From Oceanobacillus jeddahensis (GTDB lineage: Bacteria > Bacillota > Bacilli > Bacillales > Amphibacillaceae): a stretch of 64,000 nucleotides of DNA. A model generated the notes under the pieces. The model saw only the letters and a list, made by a program, of their open reading frames with translations. It had not been told where the DNA came from and searched no databases. This document shows positions 7,587 through 16,773 of this stretch, one piece after another. Both the position numbers and the translations under genes were made by a program. The stretch spans positions 329,302 through 393,301 of the forward strand of contig NZ_CCDM010000006.1 of NCBI RefSeq assembly GCF_000750635.1. The letters run 5' to 3'. Numbering within the stretch: the stretch's first letter is position 1; every line of letters begins with the position of its first letter.

Positions 7587-8423
7587 ATGAAAGCAATCGA
7601 AATAAACGAAATTGATGTCGGCTATGCGAATGAGTTAATTATCAAAGACCTTAGCATTTCGATCCCGGCCAATAAAATCACGACGATTATCGGTCCAAAC
7701 GGCTGTGGGAAATCAACACTCATCAAAACGATTGCCCGCATTTTAAGTTTGAAAAGTGGTGCAGTGTTTTTAGAAGGCGAGGCAATTCATAAGGTTGATA
7801 CAAAAGAGATTGCAAAACGCATGGCTATCCTGCCTCAAACTGCCGAAGCGCCTGGCGGATTGACCGTATATGAATTAATTTCTTATGGCCGGTTTCCTTA
7901 TAAAAAAGGGATGGGCTCTCTAAGGAAGGAAGATTACGAATACATTGACTGGGCAATTGAGGTGACAGGATTAGCGGAAGTTCAGGAGCGGGCAATCAGT
8001 GCTTTATCCGGCGGTCAGAGACAGCGGGTGTGGATTGCAATGGCTTTAGCGCAGGGGACAGAAATTCTTGTGCTGGATGAACCGACTACTTATTTAGATC
8101 TGGCACATCAATTAGACATTTTACTCTTATTGGAGCGCCTTAATAAAGAAGAAGGACGTACCATTATTATGGTTCTGCATGATTTAAACCATGCTTCCCG
8201 CTTCTCGCATTATATGATTGCGATGCGTGATGGAGAGGTTCTAACCGATGGAACACCAGAGGATGTGATGACCTGTGGTAATCTGCAGCAGGTTTTTCAA
8301 ATTGATGCACATCTAGCAAGGTGTCCGCATAGTGCGAATCCGATTTGCTTATCGTATCAGTTATGTCAGGCGGAATCTGCATGCGCTTCATCTAAACCAT
8401 ACCATCAAAAGGTCTCAGGTTAA
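7587..8423 (+). CDS. Iron-siderophore ABC transporter ATP-binding protein (FecE/FhuC type)
   Basis: A 278-residue ATPase. Walker A GPNGCGKST is at residues 36-44, the signature is LSGGQRQRVWIAMAL and Walker B is ILVLDEPTTYLD. It energises uptake of ferric siderophore through the two permeases encoded next. AAGGAGGAGAGCC precedes the ATG. The C-terminal tail is unusually cysteine-rich (RCPHSANPICLSYQLCQ, then CAS), going beyond the usual 'P.C.PY' end of this family. First gene of a Fur-controlled five-gene operon. Confidence 0.93.
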   Translation: MKAIEINEIDVGYANELIIKDLSISIPANKITTIIGPNGCGKSTLIKTIARILSLKSGAVFLEGEAIHKVDTKEIAKRMAILPQTAEAPGGLTVYELISYGRFPYKKGMGSLRKEDYEYIDWAIEVTGLAEVQERAISALSGGQRQRVWIAMALAQGTEILVLDEPTTYLDLAHQLDILLLLERLNKEEGRTIIMVLHDLNHASRFSHYMIAMRDGEVLTDGTPEDVMTCGNLQQVFQIDAHLARCPHSANPICLSYQLCQAESACASSKPYHQKVSG

Positions 8424-8469
8424 GCATTTATGATAAATAGTAAAAGTAAACAATGAAAGGTACTAACCA

Positions 8470-9504
8470 ATGAATGAACTAGAAGATTTAAAAAAAGTCA
8501 AAGAAACCGTGCGGCCTGTCCGGAATGTGCTTATTTTAGCGGCGGGGAGCTTCCTTTTACTATTATCTTTGCTGCTGGCTGTATCCCTTGGCGCTGCGGA
8601 TATGCCATTGAAAACAGTCTGGCAGGCCATATTTCAATTTGATCCGGACTTGCAGCAGCATCAAATTATCAGGGAAATTCGTTTTCCGCGTATTCTTGGA
8701 GCAGCAATTGTCGGCAGCTGTTTTGCTGTATCTGGGGCATTAATGCAAGGGATGACACGTAACCCGCTTGCTGATTCCGGACTGCTTGGATTAAATGCCG
8801 GAGCCGTGTTTATGCTAGCATGCTGTTTTGCATTTTTTCCACATCTGTCATATGTATATATGATTTTATTTTCATTCCTCGGCGCTACACTTGGTGCTGG
8901 AATTGTATATGGCATCGGTTCTTTATCAAAAAATGGCCTGACACCAATCCGTTTAGTGTTGGCTGGTGCAGCAGTCAGTGCCCTTTTAGGAGCATTAAGT
9001 GAAGGAATCGCTCTTTATTATGAAATTGGGCAGGATTTAGCATTCTGGTATGCAGGCGGTATTTCCGGCACAAGCTGGGGCCATTTGCAAATCATTACAC
9101 CTTGGCTGCTGCTGGCAGTTATCGCCGCAGTGATAATATCCCGCTCAATTACATTATTAAGTCTGGGAGAAGAAGTTGCGGTTGGGCTGGGTACGAAAAC
9201 TGGACGCATTAAATTAACTGCTGCCTTGATTATTGTTGTATTAGCTGGTCTGGCTGTTTCTGTCGTCGGCGCGGTGAGTTTTGTGGGATTGATTGTACCG
9301 CATATGGTCCGCTGGCTGTTTGGATACGATTACCGCTGGATTATTCCCGGAACGGTCATTTATGGTGCGTTACTGGTTGTGTTAGCGGATTTAGCAGCAC
9401 GTATCATCAGCCCTCCTCATGAAATGCCGATTGGTGCATTAATTGCCTTATTGGGCGTGCCTTTCTTTTTATACTTGGCAAGAAAGGGTGGGGGAATGGC
9501 ATGA
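8470..9504 (+). CDS. Siderophore ABC transporter permease, FecCD family (first)
   Basis: A 344-residue membrane protein with about nine to ten helices. It carries the family motifs RFPRILGAAIVGSCFAVSGA and GMTRNPLADSGLLGLNAGA, and a coupling-helix region near GAVSFVGLIVPHMVRWLFG. It pairs with the second permease to form the channel. The stop overlaps the next start by 4 bp (ATGA). The substrate, probably a catecholate or hydroxamate siderophore, cannot be told from sequence alone. Confidence 0.93.
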   Translation: MNELEDLKKVKETVRPVRNVLILAAGSFLLLLSLLLAVSLGAADMPLKTVWQAIFQFDPDLQQHQIIREIRFPRILGAAIVGSCFAVSGALMQGMTRNPLADSGLLGLNAGAVFMLACCFAFFPHLSYVYMILFSFLGATLGAGIVYGIGSLSKNGLTPIRLVLAGAAVSALLGALSEGIALYYEIGQDLAFWYAGGISGTSWGHLQIITPWLLLAVIAAVIISRSITLLSLGEEVAVGLGTKTGRIKLTAALIIVVLAGLAVSVVGAVSFVGLIVPHMVRWLFGYDYRWIIPGTVIYGALLVVLADLAARIISPPHEMPIGALIALLGVPFFLYLARKGGGMA

Positions 9505-10535
9505 CATCACAGAAAAACAAACAGTATAGCCAAGTCAGAAAAGCGAGAAGAGCAGGGCTGGTCAGTGTTATCTTAGTCTTTCTGATTATTATCATATTTT
9601 TTATCAGCTTAAATACAGGGAGCATTTACTTAACACCGACAGAGGTTATTTTTACTTTATTTGGACAAGGCACAGAGCAGCAGGCGCTTATTTTATTTGA
9701 TTTTCGCTTGCCGCGTATGATTATTGCTTTACTGGTAGGAATGGGCCTTGCAATCTCAGGAACCGTGCTGCAGGGGATTGTTCGTAACCCTTTGGCAGAT
9801 CCCGGAATTATTGGGATTAATGCTGGAGCAGGTTTATCTATTATGCTTTTTTTATCCTTCTTTGCAGTAACAACAACGATATCTGTCTTTCTGATGCCGT
9901 TTTTAGCTTTCTTTGGAGCAGCAGGTGCTGCCCTTATCATCTACTTGCTTTCTTACAAGCGATCTGAGGGAATTTCGCCGATGAGGCTAGTATTGACAGG
10001 AATTGCAGTTGCAGCCGGTATCAATGCGTTAATGATTGTATTAACACTGCGATTGAACCCGGAAACCTATCAATTTCTAGCAACCTGGCTTGCGGGAAGC
10101 ATATGGGGCTCTAATTGGAAGTTTGTTCTAGCATTACTTCCGTGGCTTGTTATCCTGGTACCGTTTGTTTATTCCAAAGCAACGGTTCTGAATATTCTCC
10201 AATTAGGGGAAGAAACGTCCATTGGGTTAGGAGCAAATTTAGAAAAAGAGCGGCGTGTGTTACTGGCTTCCGCTGTCGGTCTTGCAGCAGCGAGTGTTTC
10301 TGTCAGCGGCGGAATTGGATTTATCGGACTCATTGCTCCGCATCTCAGCAGACAGCTGGTTGGAGACAAGCATGAGTATGTGATTCCAGTTTCAGGCTTG
10401 ATGGGGGCGTTGTTACTGCTCTTAGCAGATATGATCGGCGGATTCATTAAACAGCCGGAAGTGCCGGCAGGAATTATCGTCGCTGTGATTGGAGCGCCAT
10501 ACTTTTTATATTTATTAGCGAGGCTGAAAGATTAA
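9501..10535 (+). CDS. Siderophore ABC transporter permease, FecCD family (second)
   Basis: A 344-residue paralogue of the preceding permease, with RLPRMIIALLVGMGLAISGT, GIVRNPLADPGIIGINAGA and GGIGFIGLIAPHLSRQLVG. It starts inside the previous stop codon, so the heterodimer is translationally coupled. The substrate-binding lipoprotein follows after 37 bp. Confidence 0.93.
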   Translation: MTSQKNKQYSQVRKARRAGLVSVILVFLIIIIFFISLNTGSIYLTPTEVIFTLFGQGTEQQALILFDFRLPRMIIALLVGMGLAISGTVLQGIVRNPLADPGIIGINAGAGLSIMLFLSFFAVTTTISVFLMPFLAFFGAAGAALIIYLLSYKRSEGISPMRLVLTGIAVAAGINALMIVLTLRLNPETYQFLATWLAGSIWGSNWKFVLALLPWLVILVPFVYSKATVLNILQLGEETSIGLGANLEKERRVLLASAVGLAAASVSVSGGIGFIGLIAPHLSRQLVGDKHEYVIPVSGLMGALLLLLADMIGGFIKQPEVPAGIIVAVIGAPYFLYLLARLKD

Positions 10536-10572
10536 TAGTTTAAAACAATAAAAATAGAATGAGGGAAAACAA

Positions 10573-11484
10573 ATGAAAAAATTACTATTTCTTTTTGGAT
10601 GTTTACTCTGTCTTGTTATTGCGGGCTGCAGCAATCAGTCAAACGGCAAACAAAATGACGGGAAAGAAGAAGCATCAAATGAAACCGTTACGTATGAATC
10701 AGAAACAGGTCCGGTGGAAATGCCTGCTGAACCGCAGCGAATTGTTGCACTGTCAAATGGACCGAATGTCTTCGCTTTAGACGGAAATTTAGTAGGGGTC
10801 GATGAATGGACAAAAGCGAGTCCGCTTTTTGAAGAAGAGATGGCAGATATAGAAATAGTTTCGGAAAATGATCCAGAAGGTATTTTGGCGCTGGAACCGG
10901 ATTTAATTATCGCTGGATCACATATGGAGAATCTGGATGAGTTAGAAAAGATTGCTCCGACTGTTATTTACACATGGGGAAAGCTGGATTATCTGGAACA
11001 GCAAATAGAGATTGGCAGACTTCTGAATAAAGAGGAAGAAGCACAGGAATGGGTGGATGACTTCACTAAACGTGCGAAAGCAGTCGGTGACAAGATAAAG
11101 GAAAAGCACAGGGAAGATGTTTCCGTATCTGTATTTGAAACAGATTCTAAAAATTTCGCTGTCTTTGGAGATAATTGGGCCCGCGGGACAGAAATATTAT
11201 ACCAGACAATGGAGCTGGAGATGCCTGAAAAAGTACAAGAGGGTGCACTTGCTGACGGTTATTACAACTTATCGCAGGAGACATTGCCAGAATATGCTGG
11301 AGATTTTATCGTTTTAAGCAGTATGGGCGAAGAGAATGAATTTACAAAAAGTGAAACATGGCAGTCAATTCCGGCAGTGGAAAATAATCAGGTAATCGAA
11401 ATTGATACACAAGAGGCAAGCTACAGCGACCCGGCAACACTGGAATATTTACTGGACATTTTTGAAGAAGGATTTCTTCAATAA
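10573..11484 (+). CDS. Iron-siderophore substrate-binding lipoprotein
   Basis: A 303-residue protein with a lipoprotein signal (MKKLLFLFGCLLCLVIAGCS; lipobox VIAGC), so it is tethered outside the membrane. The remainder is a class III binding protein of the FhuD/BtuF type (QRIVALSNGPNVFALD, ILALEPDLIIAGS, APTVIYTWGKLDYLEQQIEIG). A Ser/Asn-rich linker follows the lipid cysteine. It delivers the ferric complex to the permease pair upstream. Confidence 0.92.
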   Translation: MKKLLFLFGCLLCLVIAGCSNQSNGKQNDGKEEASNETVTYESETGPVEMPAEPQRIVALSNGPNVFALDGNLVGVDEWTKASPLFEEEMADIEIVSENDPEGILALEPDLIIAGSHMENLDELEKIAPTVIYTWGKLDYLEQQIEIGRLLNKEEEAQEWVDDFTKRAKAVGDKIKEKHREDVSVSVFETDSKNFAVFGDNWARGTEILYQTMELEMPEKVQEGALADGYYNLSQETLPEYAGDFIVLSSMGEENEFTKSETWQSIPAVENNQVIEIDTQEASYSDPATLEYLLDIFEEGFLQ

Positions 11485-11522
11485 GAAAGCTTTTCTAACT
11501 CATCACAGGAGGTAGTCATTCC

Positions 11523-12278
11523 ATGTATCGCAATGAAAGATTTCAGTTTTCTGGAAAGCATCACCCTTATATTATAAATGTTTTCATTCCAGAGCAGCCA
11601 GTTCCAGACAACGGATTTTCTGTGTTGTATATTTTGGATGGAAATGCTTATGGCACGCTTTTCAGTGAAATGATAAAGCTGCAAAGCAGGAGCTCAGAGA
11701 AGACAGGGATCGAGCCGATGCTGTTAGTTAGTATCGAATATGAGGGCGGGGAGCCGTTTCATTCTAATCGGGTATATGATTTTACTCCATCTGCTGCAGA
11801 GGTAGAGCTGCCGGCAAGGCCAGACGGGTCTTCTTGGCCGGAGCATGGCGGAGCAGAGAAATTCATGGATTTTCTAGAAGCCGAATTAATCCCATTTATC
11901 CATAACAAATATAAAACAAATCAGCAGAAGCAAACAATCTTTGGCCATTCTCTCGGCGGTTTATTTGTTTTATATACATTATTTCAGCGCTCTCGTCTTT
12001 TCAGTCTTTATTTCGCTTGCAGTCCTTCCATATGGTGGAATAAGCAGGCGATTCTATCCTATGAAACAAATATCAATGATAAACATGTCAAGGGAGTGTT
12101 TATTGCTGCAGAGCCTGTGGAAAACAAGCAAATGTATGCAAACGGTCTTGCCATGTATGAAAATCTTTCTGGGTGCAATAAAGATTTAAAAACAGCTTTT
12201 TTTGCACCAGAAAGAGAGAACCATATGTCTATTGTACCTGCTGTGTTTAGCAGGGGGATGCGGTTTTTGCATGGATAA
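11523..12278 (+). CDS. Alpha/beta-hydrolase, likely siderophore esterase
   Basis: A 251-residue esterase of the YbbA/BesA/IroE type (esterase D fold). The nucleophile elbow GHSLGG puts the catalytic serine at residue 143; YILDGNAYG near residue 37 forms part of the oxyanion region and the C-terminal NHMSIVP carries the likely catalytic histidine. BesA opens ferric bacillibactin to release iron. Being last in a Fur-boxed siderophore operon supports this role, and no signal peptide means it acts in the cytoplasm. Ester specificity is inferred. Confidence 0.85.
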   Translation: MYRNERFQFSGKHHPYIINVFIPEQPVPDNGFSVLYILDGNAYGTLFSEMIKLQSRSSEKTGIEPMLLVSIEYEGGEPFHSNRVYDFTPSAAEVELPARPDGSSWPEHGGAEKFMDFLEAELIPFIHNKYKTNQQKQTIFGHSLGGLFVLYTLFQRSRLFSLYFACSPSIWWNKQAILSYETNINDKHVKGVFIAAEPVENKQMYANGLAMYENLSGCNKDLKTAFFAPERENHMSIVPAVFSRGMRFLHG

Positions 12279-12283
12279 AATAC

Positions 12284-12316
12284 AAAAGGAATCTCTTTGA
12301 GGGGATTCCTTTTTTA
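12284..12316 (+). terminator. Terminator of the siderophore operon
   Basis: Arms AAAAGGAATC and GATTCCTTTT with a following T run. Confidence 0.9.
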
Positions 12317-12504
12317 GTGAATAGTCGAGCTTTCCTTAACAATTTATACATAACACGATGTATAGTTCCGAAAGAGCCGATTTAAATCATTCAGTCAAAG
12401 ATTATTTTGGTAGTGTACTAGAAGTTAATTCTAGTAAAAATAATGTCCAAGGAATTAACTGGAAAATAAATTTTCATAATTCATAAAAAAATACTTGATT
12501 CAGA

Positions 12505-12533
12505 TTGACATAATGAATGGATTTTTATAAAGT
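12505..12533 (+). promoter_or_regulatory. Candidate promoter for the DUF3311/symporter operon
   Basis: TTGACA (12505-12510), a 17-nt spacer and TAAAGT (12528-12533), about 75 bp before the start. The rest of the 330-bp gap from 12279 is AT-rich and holds only the upstream terminator. Confidence 0.55.
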
Positions 12534-12608
12534 TAAATTTAACTATCTTTGAAATGTTCTAATTATGAAAAAATAATTTTGTTAAATTAGAAAAATAGGA
12601 GAGGAAAA

Positions 12609-12857
12609 ATGACGCAGAAAAAGGAACCAATTAAAAATTGGAAGATTTGGATTATTTTACTTATTTTACTTATTTTTAGTGTGCCGTGGTATTTACCAAC
12701 AGGATCCTATGAACCATTTATTTTAGGGATACCTTACTGGGCTTGGATTATATTAGGGATTTCTCTCATCATATCTATCGTCTTAACGCTTATTTTAAAA
12801 TATTGCTGGCATATGACGGATGAGGAAGAAATGCGGGAGGAGGAAGAGGAACAATGA
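12609..12857 (+). CDS. DUF3311 small membrane protein, symporter partner
   Basis: An 82-residue protein with two helices (about 12-30 and 40-63) and an acidic tail (DEEEMREEEEEQ). The motif GIPYWAWIILGISL fits DUF3311, whose members are regularly encoded just before sodium:solute symporters (compare yhjC-yhjB). Its end overlaps the symporter start by 4 bp, so it is probably a small subunit of that carrier. Confidence 0.8.
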   Translation: MTQKKEPIKNWKIWIILLILLIFSVPWYLPTGSYEPFILGIPYWAWIILGISLIISIVLTLILKYCWHMTDEEEMREEEEEQ

Positions 12858-14341
12858 ATGATCTCGCATTTTCAGGAAGCTCTGGTATTATTATTATGCT
12901 TTTCTATGGTTTTCTCATGCTTTTTATCGGATTTATTACATATTGGAGAAACAGAGGGCTTCACCAGTCAAATAAAGAGTTTTATTTAGGCGGGGGAAAC
13001 CTTAGCGTTTTCGTTTTATTTTTTACTTTTTTTGCAACACAGTACAGCGGAAATACCGTTGTTGGCTATGCGCCCACTGCTTATCGTATGGGATTTCTTT
13101 GGATACAGTCCATTACTTTTTTTATTTTGATTGTAATAGGCTATTTAATGTTTGCTCCTAGACTCTATGCACTGAGTAAAAAATATCAATTTATTACACC
13201 GTCAGATTATATTGATAAGCGATTTAAATCAAAAGCAGTTACGCTGCTTGCATCTTTATTAATGCTCTACGGATTAGGAAATTTTTTGCTGGAACAAATT
13301 ATTGCCATCGGCCATGGTGTTAGTGGATTAACAGGAGGAACCATTCCTTACCAGGCTGCTGTAGTATTTTTTGTTACCGTTATGATTATCTACGGCTGGC
13401 TTGGAGGAATGCGTTCTGTTGCGTATACGGATACCATGCAGGGAATTGCGCTGCTTTTTGGCGTAGCAATATTACTGATTGGATCAATGATTTACTTTGG
13501 TGGTCTGCCTTCTGCAACAGAATATGCCGCGACGATTTCTCCGGAAAAACTTGGAGTGCCGGATAGCAGTGGTATTCTGAGCTGGTATAGTATGTTGATT
13601 CTGGTTATGATTGGAGCAGCCATTTATCCACATGCGATTCAGAGAATTTTCGCTGCCAAGAGTGAAAAATCGTTAAAGAAATCATTATCCTGGATGGCAT
13701 GGATGCCTTTTGTCACTTCCGGATTTGTATTTATTATCGGAATTATCGGTATTCAAGCTTTTCCCGGCTTGAGTGAAGGAGATTCGGAACAATTAGTGGG
13801 AATGATGGCTAATCATATTGCGATGCAAAATCCATTCTTTTATTGGGCGATGGTTCTTTTATTTGGCGGGATTGTTGCTGCGATTATTTCTACTGCGGAT
13901 TCCGTATTGCTGACATTATCATCTGTTATTTCTAAAGATATTTATGGACGCTATATCAATAAAAATGCCAGTGATAAAAAGCAAATTCTTGTCGGTAAAT
14001 TAACAGGAGTTGCAATTGTAATTATTTTACTATTGGTTGCCTGGTATCCGCCGGCAACACTGTATCGAATTTTTATTTTGAAATTTGAATTGTTGATTCA
14101 AATTGCCCCAGCCTTTCTTTTAGGTCTTTATTGGAAACAGCTCCATCGCCATGCGTTATTTACAGGTATGCTGGCAGGGACGATTATTGCTTCGATCATG
14201 GCATTTACTGGTCAACAGCCTTTTGGGATTGCCAGTGGATTATGGGGTTTAGCGGTTAACTTTATTCTATGTATCAGCTTAAGTTTTTTCTTGAAAGTCC
14301 CAAAAAATGAAGCAGAGATGCTGCAGAAAGAAATATCTTAA
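12854..14341 (+). CDS. Sodium:solute symporter (SSS family)
   Basis: A 495-residue carrier with about thirteen helices of the LeuT-like SSS fold. Recognisable patterns are ATQYSGNTVVGYAPTAYRMG, VFFVTVMIIYGWLGGMRSVA and AAIISTADSVLLTLSSVISK. It imports an organic solute with sodium. It resembles the PanF/YhjB branch, but the substrate cannot be assigned. It is coupled to the DUF3311 gene and closed by a strong terminator. Confidence 0.9.
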   Translation: MNDLAFSGSSGIIIMLFYGFLMLFIGFITYWRNRGLHQSNKEFYLGGGNLSVFVLFFTFFATQYSGNTVVGYAPTAYRMGFLWIQSITFFILIVIGYLMFAPRLYALSKKYQFITPSDYIDKRFKSKAVTLLASLLMLYGLGNFLLEQIIAIGHGVSGLTGGTIPYQAAVVFFVTVMIIYGWLGGMRSVAYTDTMQGIALLFGVAILLIGSMIYFGGLPSATEYAATISPEKLGVPDSSGILSWYSMLILVMIGAAIYPHAIQRIFAAKSEKSLKKSLSWMAWMPFVTSGFVFIIGIIGIQAFPGLSEGDSEQLVGMMANHIAMQNPFFYWAMVLLFGGIVAAIISTADSVLLTLSSVISKDIYGRYINKNASDKKQILVGKLTGVAIVIILLLVAWYPPATLYRIFILKFELLIQIAPAFLLGLYWKQLHRHALFTGMLAGTIIASIMAFTGQQPFGIASGLWGLAVNFILCISLSFFLKVPKNEAEMLQKEIS

Positions 14342-14349
14342 GATGATTT

Positions 14350-14394
14350 TAAAAGGGAGACTGATGTCTGATGTCAGTCTCTCTTTTATTTTTG
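14350..14394 (+). terminator. Terminator of the symporter operon
   Basis: Arms AAAAGGGAGACTGA and TCAGTCTCTCTTTT (one bulge) followed by ATTTTT. Confidence 0.85.
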
Positions 14395-14439
14395 TACAGC
14401 CTTCTTACAGGGAATGGAGTCATCCTTTATCTCCACACA

Positions 14440-14495
14440 TTCTTGAACTACTCCATCTTGATTTTAAACAAAATCTGAGGATGGAGTCTTCTCGA
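14440..14495 (-). mobile_element. IS200/IS605-type right-end remnant
   Basis: Read on the minus strand, CTCCATC...GATGGAG forms a hairpin, and its outer flank reads AAGATGGAGTAGTTCAAG. The same hairpin and flank occur at 52063-52105. This resembles right ends of tnpB-carrying (IS1341-group) elements. No transposase or tnpB reading frame remains nearby. Apart from the terminator and this relic I see nothing else in the 14342-14657 gap. Confidence 0.5.
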
Positions 14496-14657
14496 CAAAA
14501 ATGATAATTAACCGTCTTTCATAAAAAACGGGTACCATTCATCATAATCCAGCTTCCGTTCCATCCTGTTTTCCCTCTCTTCATCCGGCATTTAATGCAG
14601 CCACACTACTTCTCTCATATGCTTGAAACAACAAACAAATGAGGAGTGAATTAGTTT

Positions 14658-15155
14658 ATGGAGTTTTTTCAAGACTTACTAGTTAAGCTGATGGAAGCAG
14701 AAACATGGGTACAGTATGTAAGTGTGTTTCTTATCTCAATTGTCCCTTTTTTTGAATCCTATGTAGCCATTCCAATTGGGATTGTATTTGGTTTTCCAAG
14801 TATGCAGGTTGTCCTGATTGGTGCATTTGGCAATTGGTTGTCTGTCATGGTGTTTATTTGGCTTATTTCCGGTTTGCGTAAGAAAATAGCTGGAAAGAAA
14901 AATAAAGGAAGTAAACGGAAAAACCGTGCACAAAATATATTCAATAAATATGGAGTTGCAGGTTTATCCTTTGCTGGTCCGATTATTTGTTATCACGTAT
15001 GTGCAGCAATATCTATTGCGTCAGGAGCAAAAAAATCATATGTGAGTATTTGGCAGACAATCGGTATAGGAGCATGGTCTGTTGCATTGGGGGCAGCTTT
15101 TCATTATGGTGTCAATCTTTTGGAATATCTTCCTAACCTGAATCCATTTTCTTAA
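14658..15155 (+). CDS. Small multidrug export protein family (PF06695-like) membrane protein
   Basis: A 165-residue protein with four to five helices and the motifs FFESYVAIPIGIVFG and FNKYGVAGLSFAGPIICYHV, typical of the 'small multi-drug export protein' family. A basic cytosolic loop (KKIAGKKNKGSKRKNRA) separates the halves. The family name reflects sparse evidence, so the transport function is uncertain. TGAGGAGTGAAT precedes the ATG. Confidence 0.75.
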   Translation: MEFFQDLLVKLMEAETWVQYVSVFLISIVPFFESYVAIPIGIVFGFPSMQVVLIGAFGNWLSVMVFIWLISGLRKKIAGKKNKGSKRKNRAQNIFNKYGVAGLSFAGPIICYHVCAAISIASGAKKSYVSIWQTIGIGAWSVALGAAFHYGVNLLEYLPNLNPFS

Positions 15156-15247
15156 ATTTAAAGCGGAGGAGACCGTTAAATGTAAGTAAAAACAGAAATA
15201 TTTAGATATTCCTTCATCTATTTCAAATTTTAAAAAGGAGAAGATAC

Positions 15248-15475
15248 ATGATGAAAAAAATAAAACAGACAGGTGTAGCTGTACTGATGATTTTGTTTGC
15301 GGTTATTCCATTTCTGGTTATCTATGAGCCTTTGTCACAGGCTATTCCCGCCTTGCCAAAGTATGAAGCTCCTGGGTGGTTTATTCCTGCCGGCTTTATC
15401 AGCATTGCTTTGATTGTTGCTCTTTCGTTTTTGTTAGCATCTTTAAGCTCAAATGGAAATTCGAGCAAGTATTAA
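15248..15475 (+). CDS. Small membrane protein, unknown
   Basis: A 75-residue protein with two hydrophobic helices (about 8-28 and 45-66) joined by a proline-rich loop (PALPKYEAPGW). AAGGAG lies 7-8 nt before the ATG. A second ATG follows directly. It may be co-transcribed with the small multidrug-type protein 90 bp upstream. No family recognised. Confidence 0.55.
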   Translation: MMKKIKQTGVAVLMILFAVIPFLVIYEPLSQAIPALPKYEAPGWFIPAGFISIALIVALSFLLASLSSNGNSSKY

Positions 15476-15509
15476 AAATAATGGTTAAATGAGGATGTTT
15501 CCTATAAGT

Positions 15510-15717
15510 GCGTGTTCAAAAAAAGCCGATAAATAAGACCAAGAAGTTCAAGGCGACATGTTTTTTCTGAACGGAGCGTATGCTTTATAATACGTGAGTA
15601 TCGGAAAAAACACGTCAACGCACTTCCGCAGGATGGGGTGGCTTCTATGTTGCCCACACGACGTGGGCGTTCTTAGTAGAACGCCGTGTCATTTTTATTG
15701 GATTTTTTGAACAACCT
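15510..15717 (+). repeat. ~208-bp intergenic element with terminal inverted repeats
   Basis: The ends read GTTCAAAAAAAGCC and, inverted, GGATTTTTTGAAC. The inside contains two compact stems, GCCCAC/GTGGGC and GGCGTTCT/AGAACGCC. There is no coding frame. It appears once in this window and looks like a MITE-type or structured intergenic repeat; no target duplication is evident. Confidence 0.55.
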
Positions 15718-15765
15718 CTATAATATTGAAACTAAGATAACGGATCGAATAAAGGAGTCGTTTGG

Positions 15766-16773
15766 ATGGTAATGTCTTTTAACAAGCTAAGAAAAATTGA
15801 ACAAAATACAGTCCTGCTGCCGGAGTTGAGCTTGACTGTTCAAAAAGGGGACATCATTGCTGTTCAGTGTGAAAATGAATATATTGGACGCCTGTTTGCT
15901 CTGTTAAATCATCCGGAACATATCCAAAAAGAAGCGATTACCTTGCCAAAAGGCGGATTTCAAAATGTGTATTTGTTTCAGCAGACGGACGGTTTATATA
16001 AACGGTTAAACGTGAAGCAGATGCTTCTATTTTGGTGCAAATTATATCGGCATCAGGCAGATTTAGAATTCGTTTTAAACCTATGTGAATTGCAGCATTG
16101 TACAATGAAGAAAACAAAACAGCTGACATTATCCGAACAGCAGCGGTTGCTATTTGCTTCCGCATTGATCCAGCGGGCAGAAGTATATATTTTTGAAGAT
16201 CCTTCCCTTGGATTGGACCTTCAATCCAAGCATGTACTTCATAATCTGCTGCTTCATTTAGCGGATAAAGGCGCAGCAGTAGTATTGTTTACGCCGACCT
16301 TAGAAGAAGCCATTCGACTTGGAGACTCGGTTTATCGATATTCCGAACGGGGCGTCCAGCAGCTGGAACAGGATATAGAAGATGCTGAAAATATGGTGGA
16401 AGAAGAACCAGAGGAAGAAATAACAAGTATGCAGGTACAATTGGATAAGATTAGTGCAAAAATCGAGGATAAAATCATTCTTTTTAATCCGCTTGAAATT
16501 GATTATATAGAGGCTCGTGATGGGCAGACATATCTTTTTGTGAATAATGAGGAATTTGCCTCGTCCAATACAATAAAAAGTTTAGAGGACCGGCTGCAGC
16601 CTTTGGGCTTTTTTCGCTGTCACCGATCCTATCTGGTTAACCTGCAGCGGGTATGGGAAATTATTATTTGGAGCAAAAACAGCTACAGTCTCAGTCTGGA
16701 TAATCCATCGAAAAGCACCATTCCATTATCAAAAGGAAACTATAGTAAGCTGAAAGAGTTGATCCATTTATGA
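15766..16773 (+). CDS. Degenerate ABC-ATPase domain fused to LytTR DNA-binding domain
   Basis: A 335-residue protein. Residues ~1-205 follow the fold order of an ABC ATPase: a signature-like LTLSEQQRLLFASALIQRA and a Walker B-like VYIFEDPSLGLDL. The Walker A is missing; the place is taken by CENEYIGRLFALL, which has no GKS/T, so ATP hydrolysis is doubtful. An acidic linker (EDAENMVEEEPEEEI) leads to a LytTR domain (~237-335) with IDYIEARDGQTYLFV and FFRCHRSYLVNL. It is coupled to an ABC-2 permease by a 4-bp overlap. This suggests a transport-linked transcription factor. Confidence 0.85.
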   Translation: MVMSFNKLRKIEQNTVLLPELSLTVQKGDIIAVQCENEYIGRLFALLNHPEHIQKEAITLPKGGFQNVYLFQQTDGLYKRLNVKQMLLFWCKLYRHQADLEFVLNLCELQHCTMKKTKQLTLSEQQRLLFASALIQRAEVYIFEDPSLGLDLQSKHVLHNLLLHLADKGAAVVLFTPTLEEAIRLGDSVYRYSERGVQQLEQDIEDAENMVEEEPEEEITSMQVQLDKISAKIEDKIILFNPLEIDYIEARDGQTYLFVNNEEFASSNTIKSLEDRLQPLGFFRCHRSYLVNLQRVWEIIIWSKNSYSLSLDNPSKSTIPLSKGNYSKLKELIHL

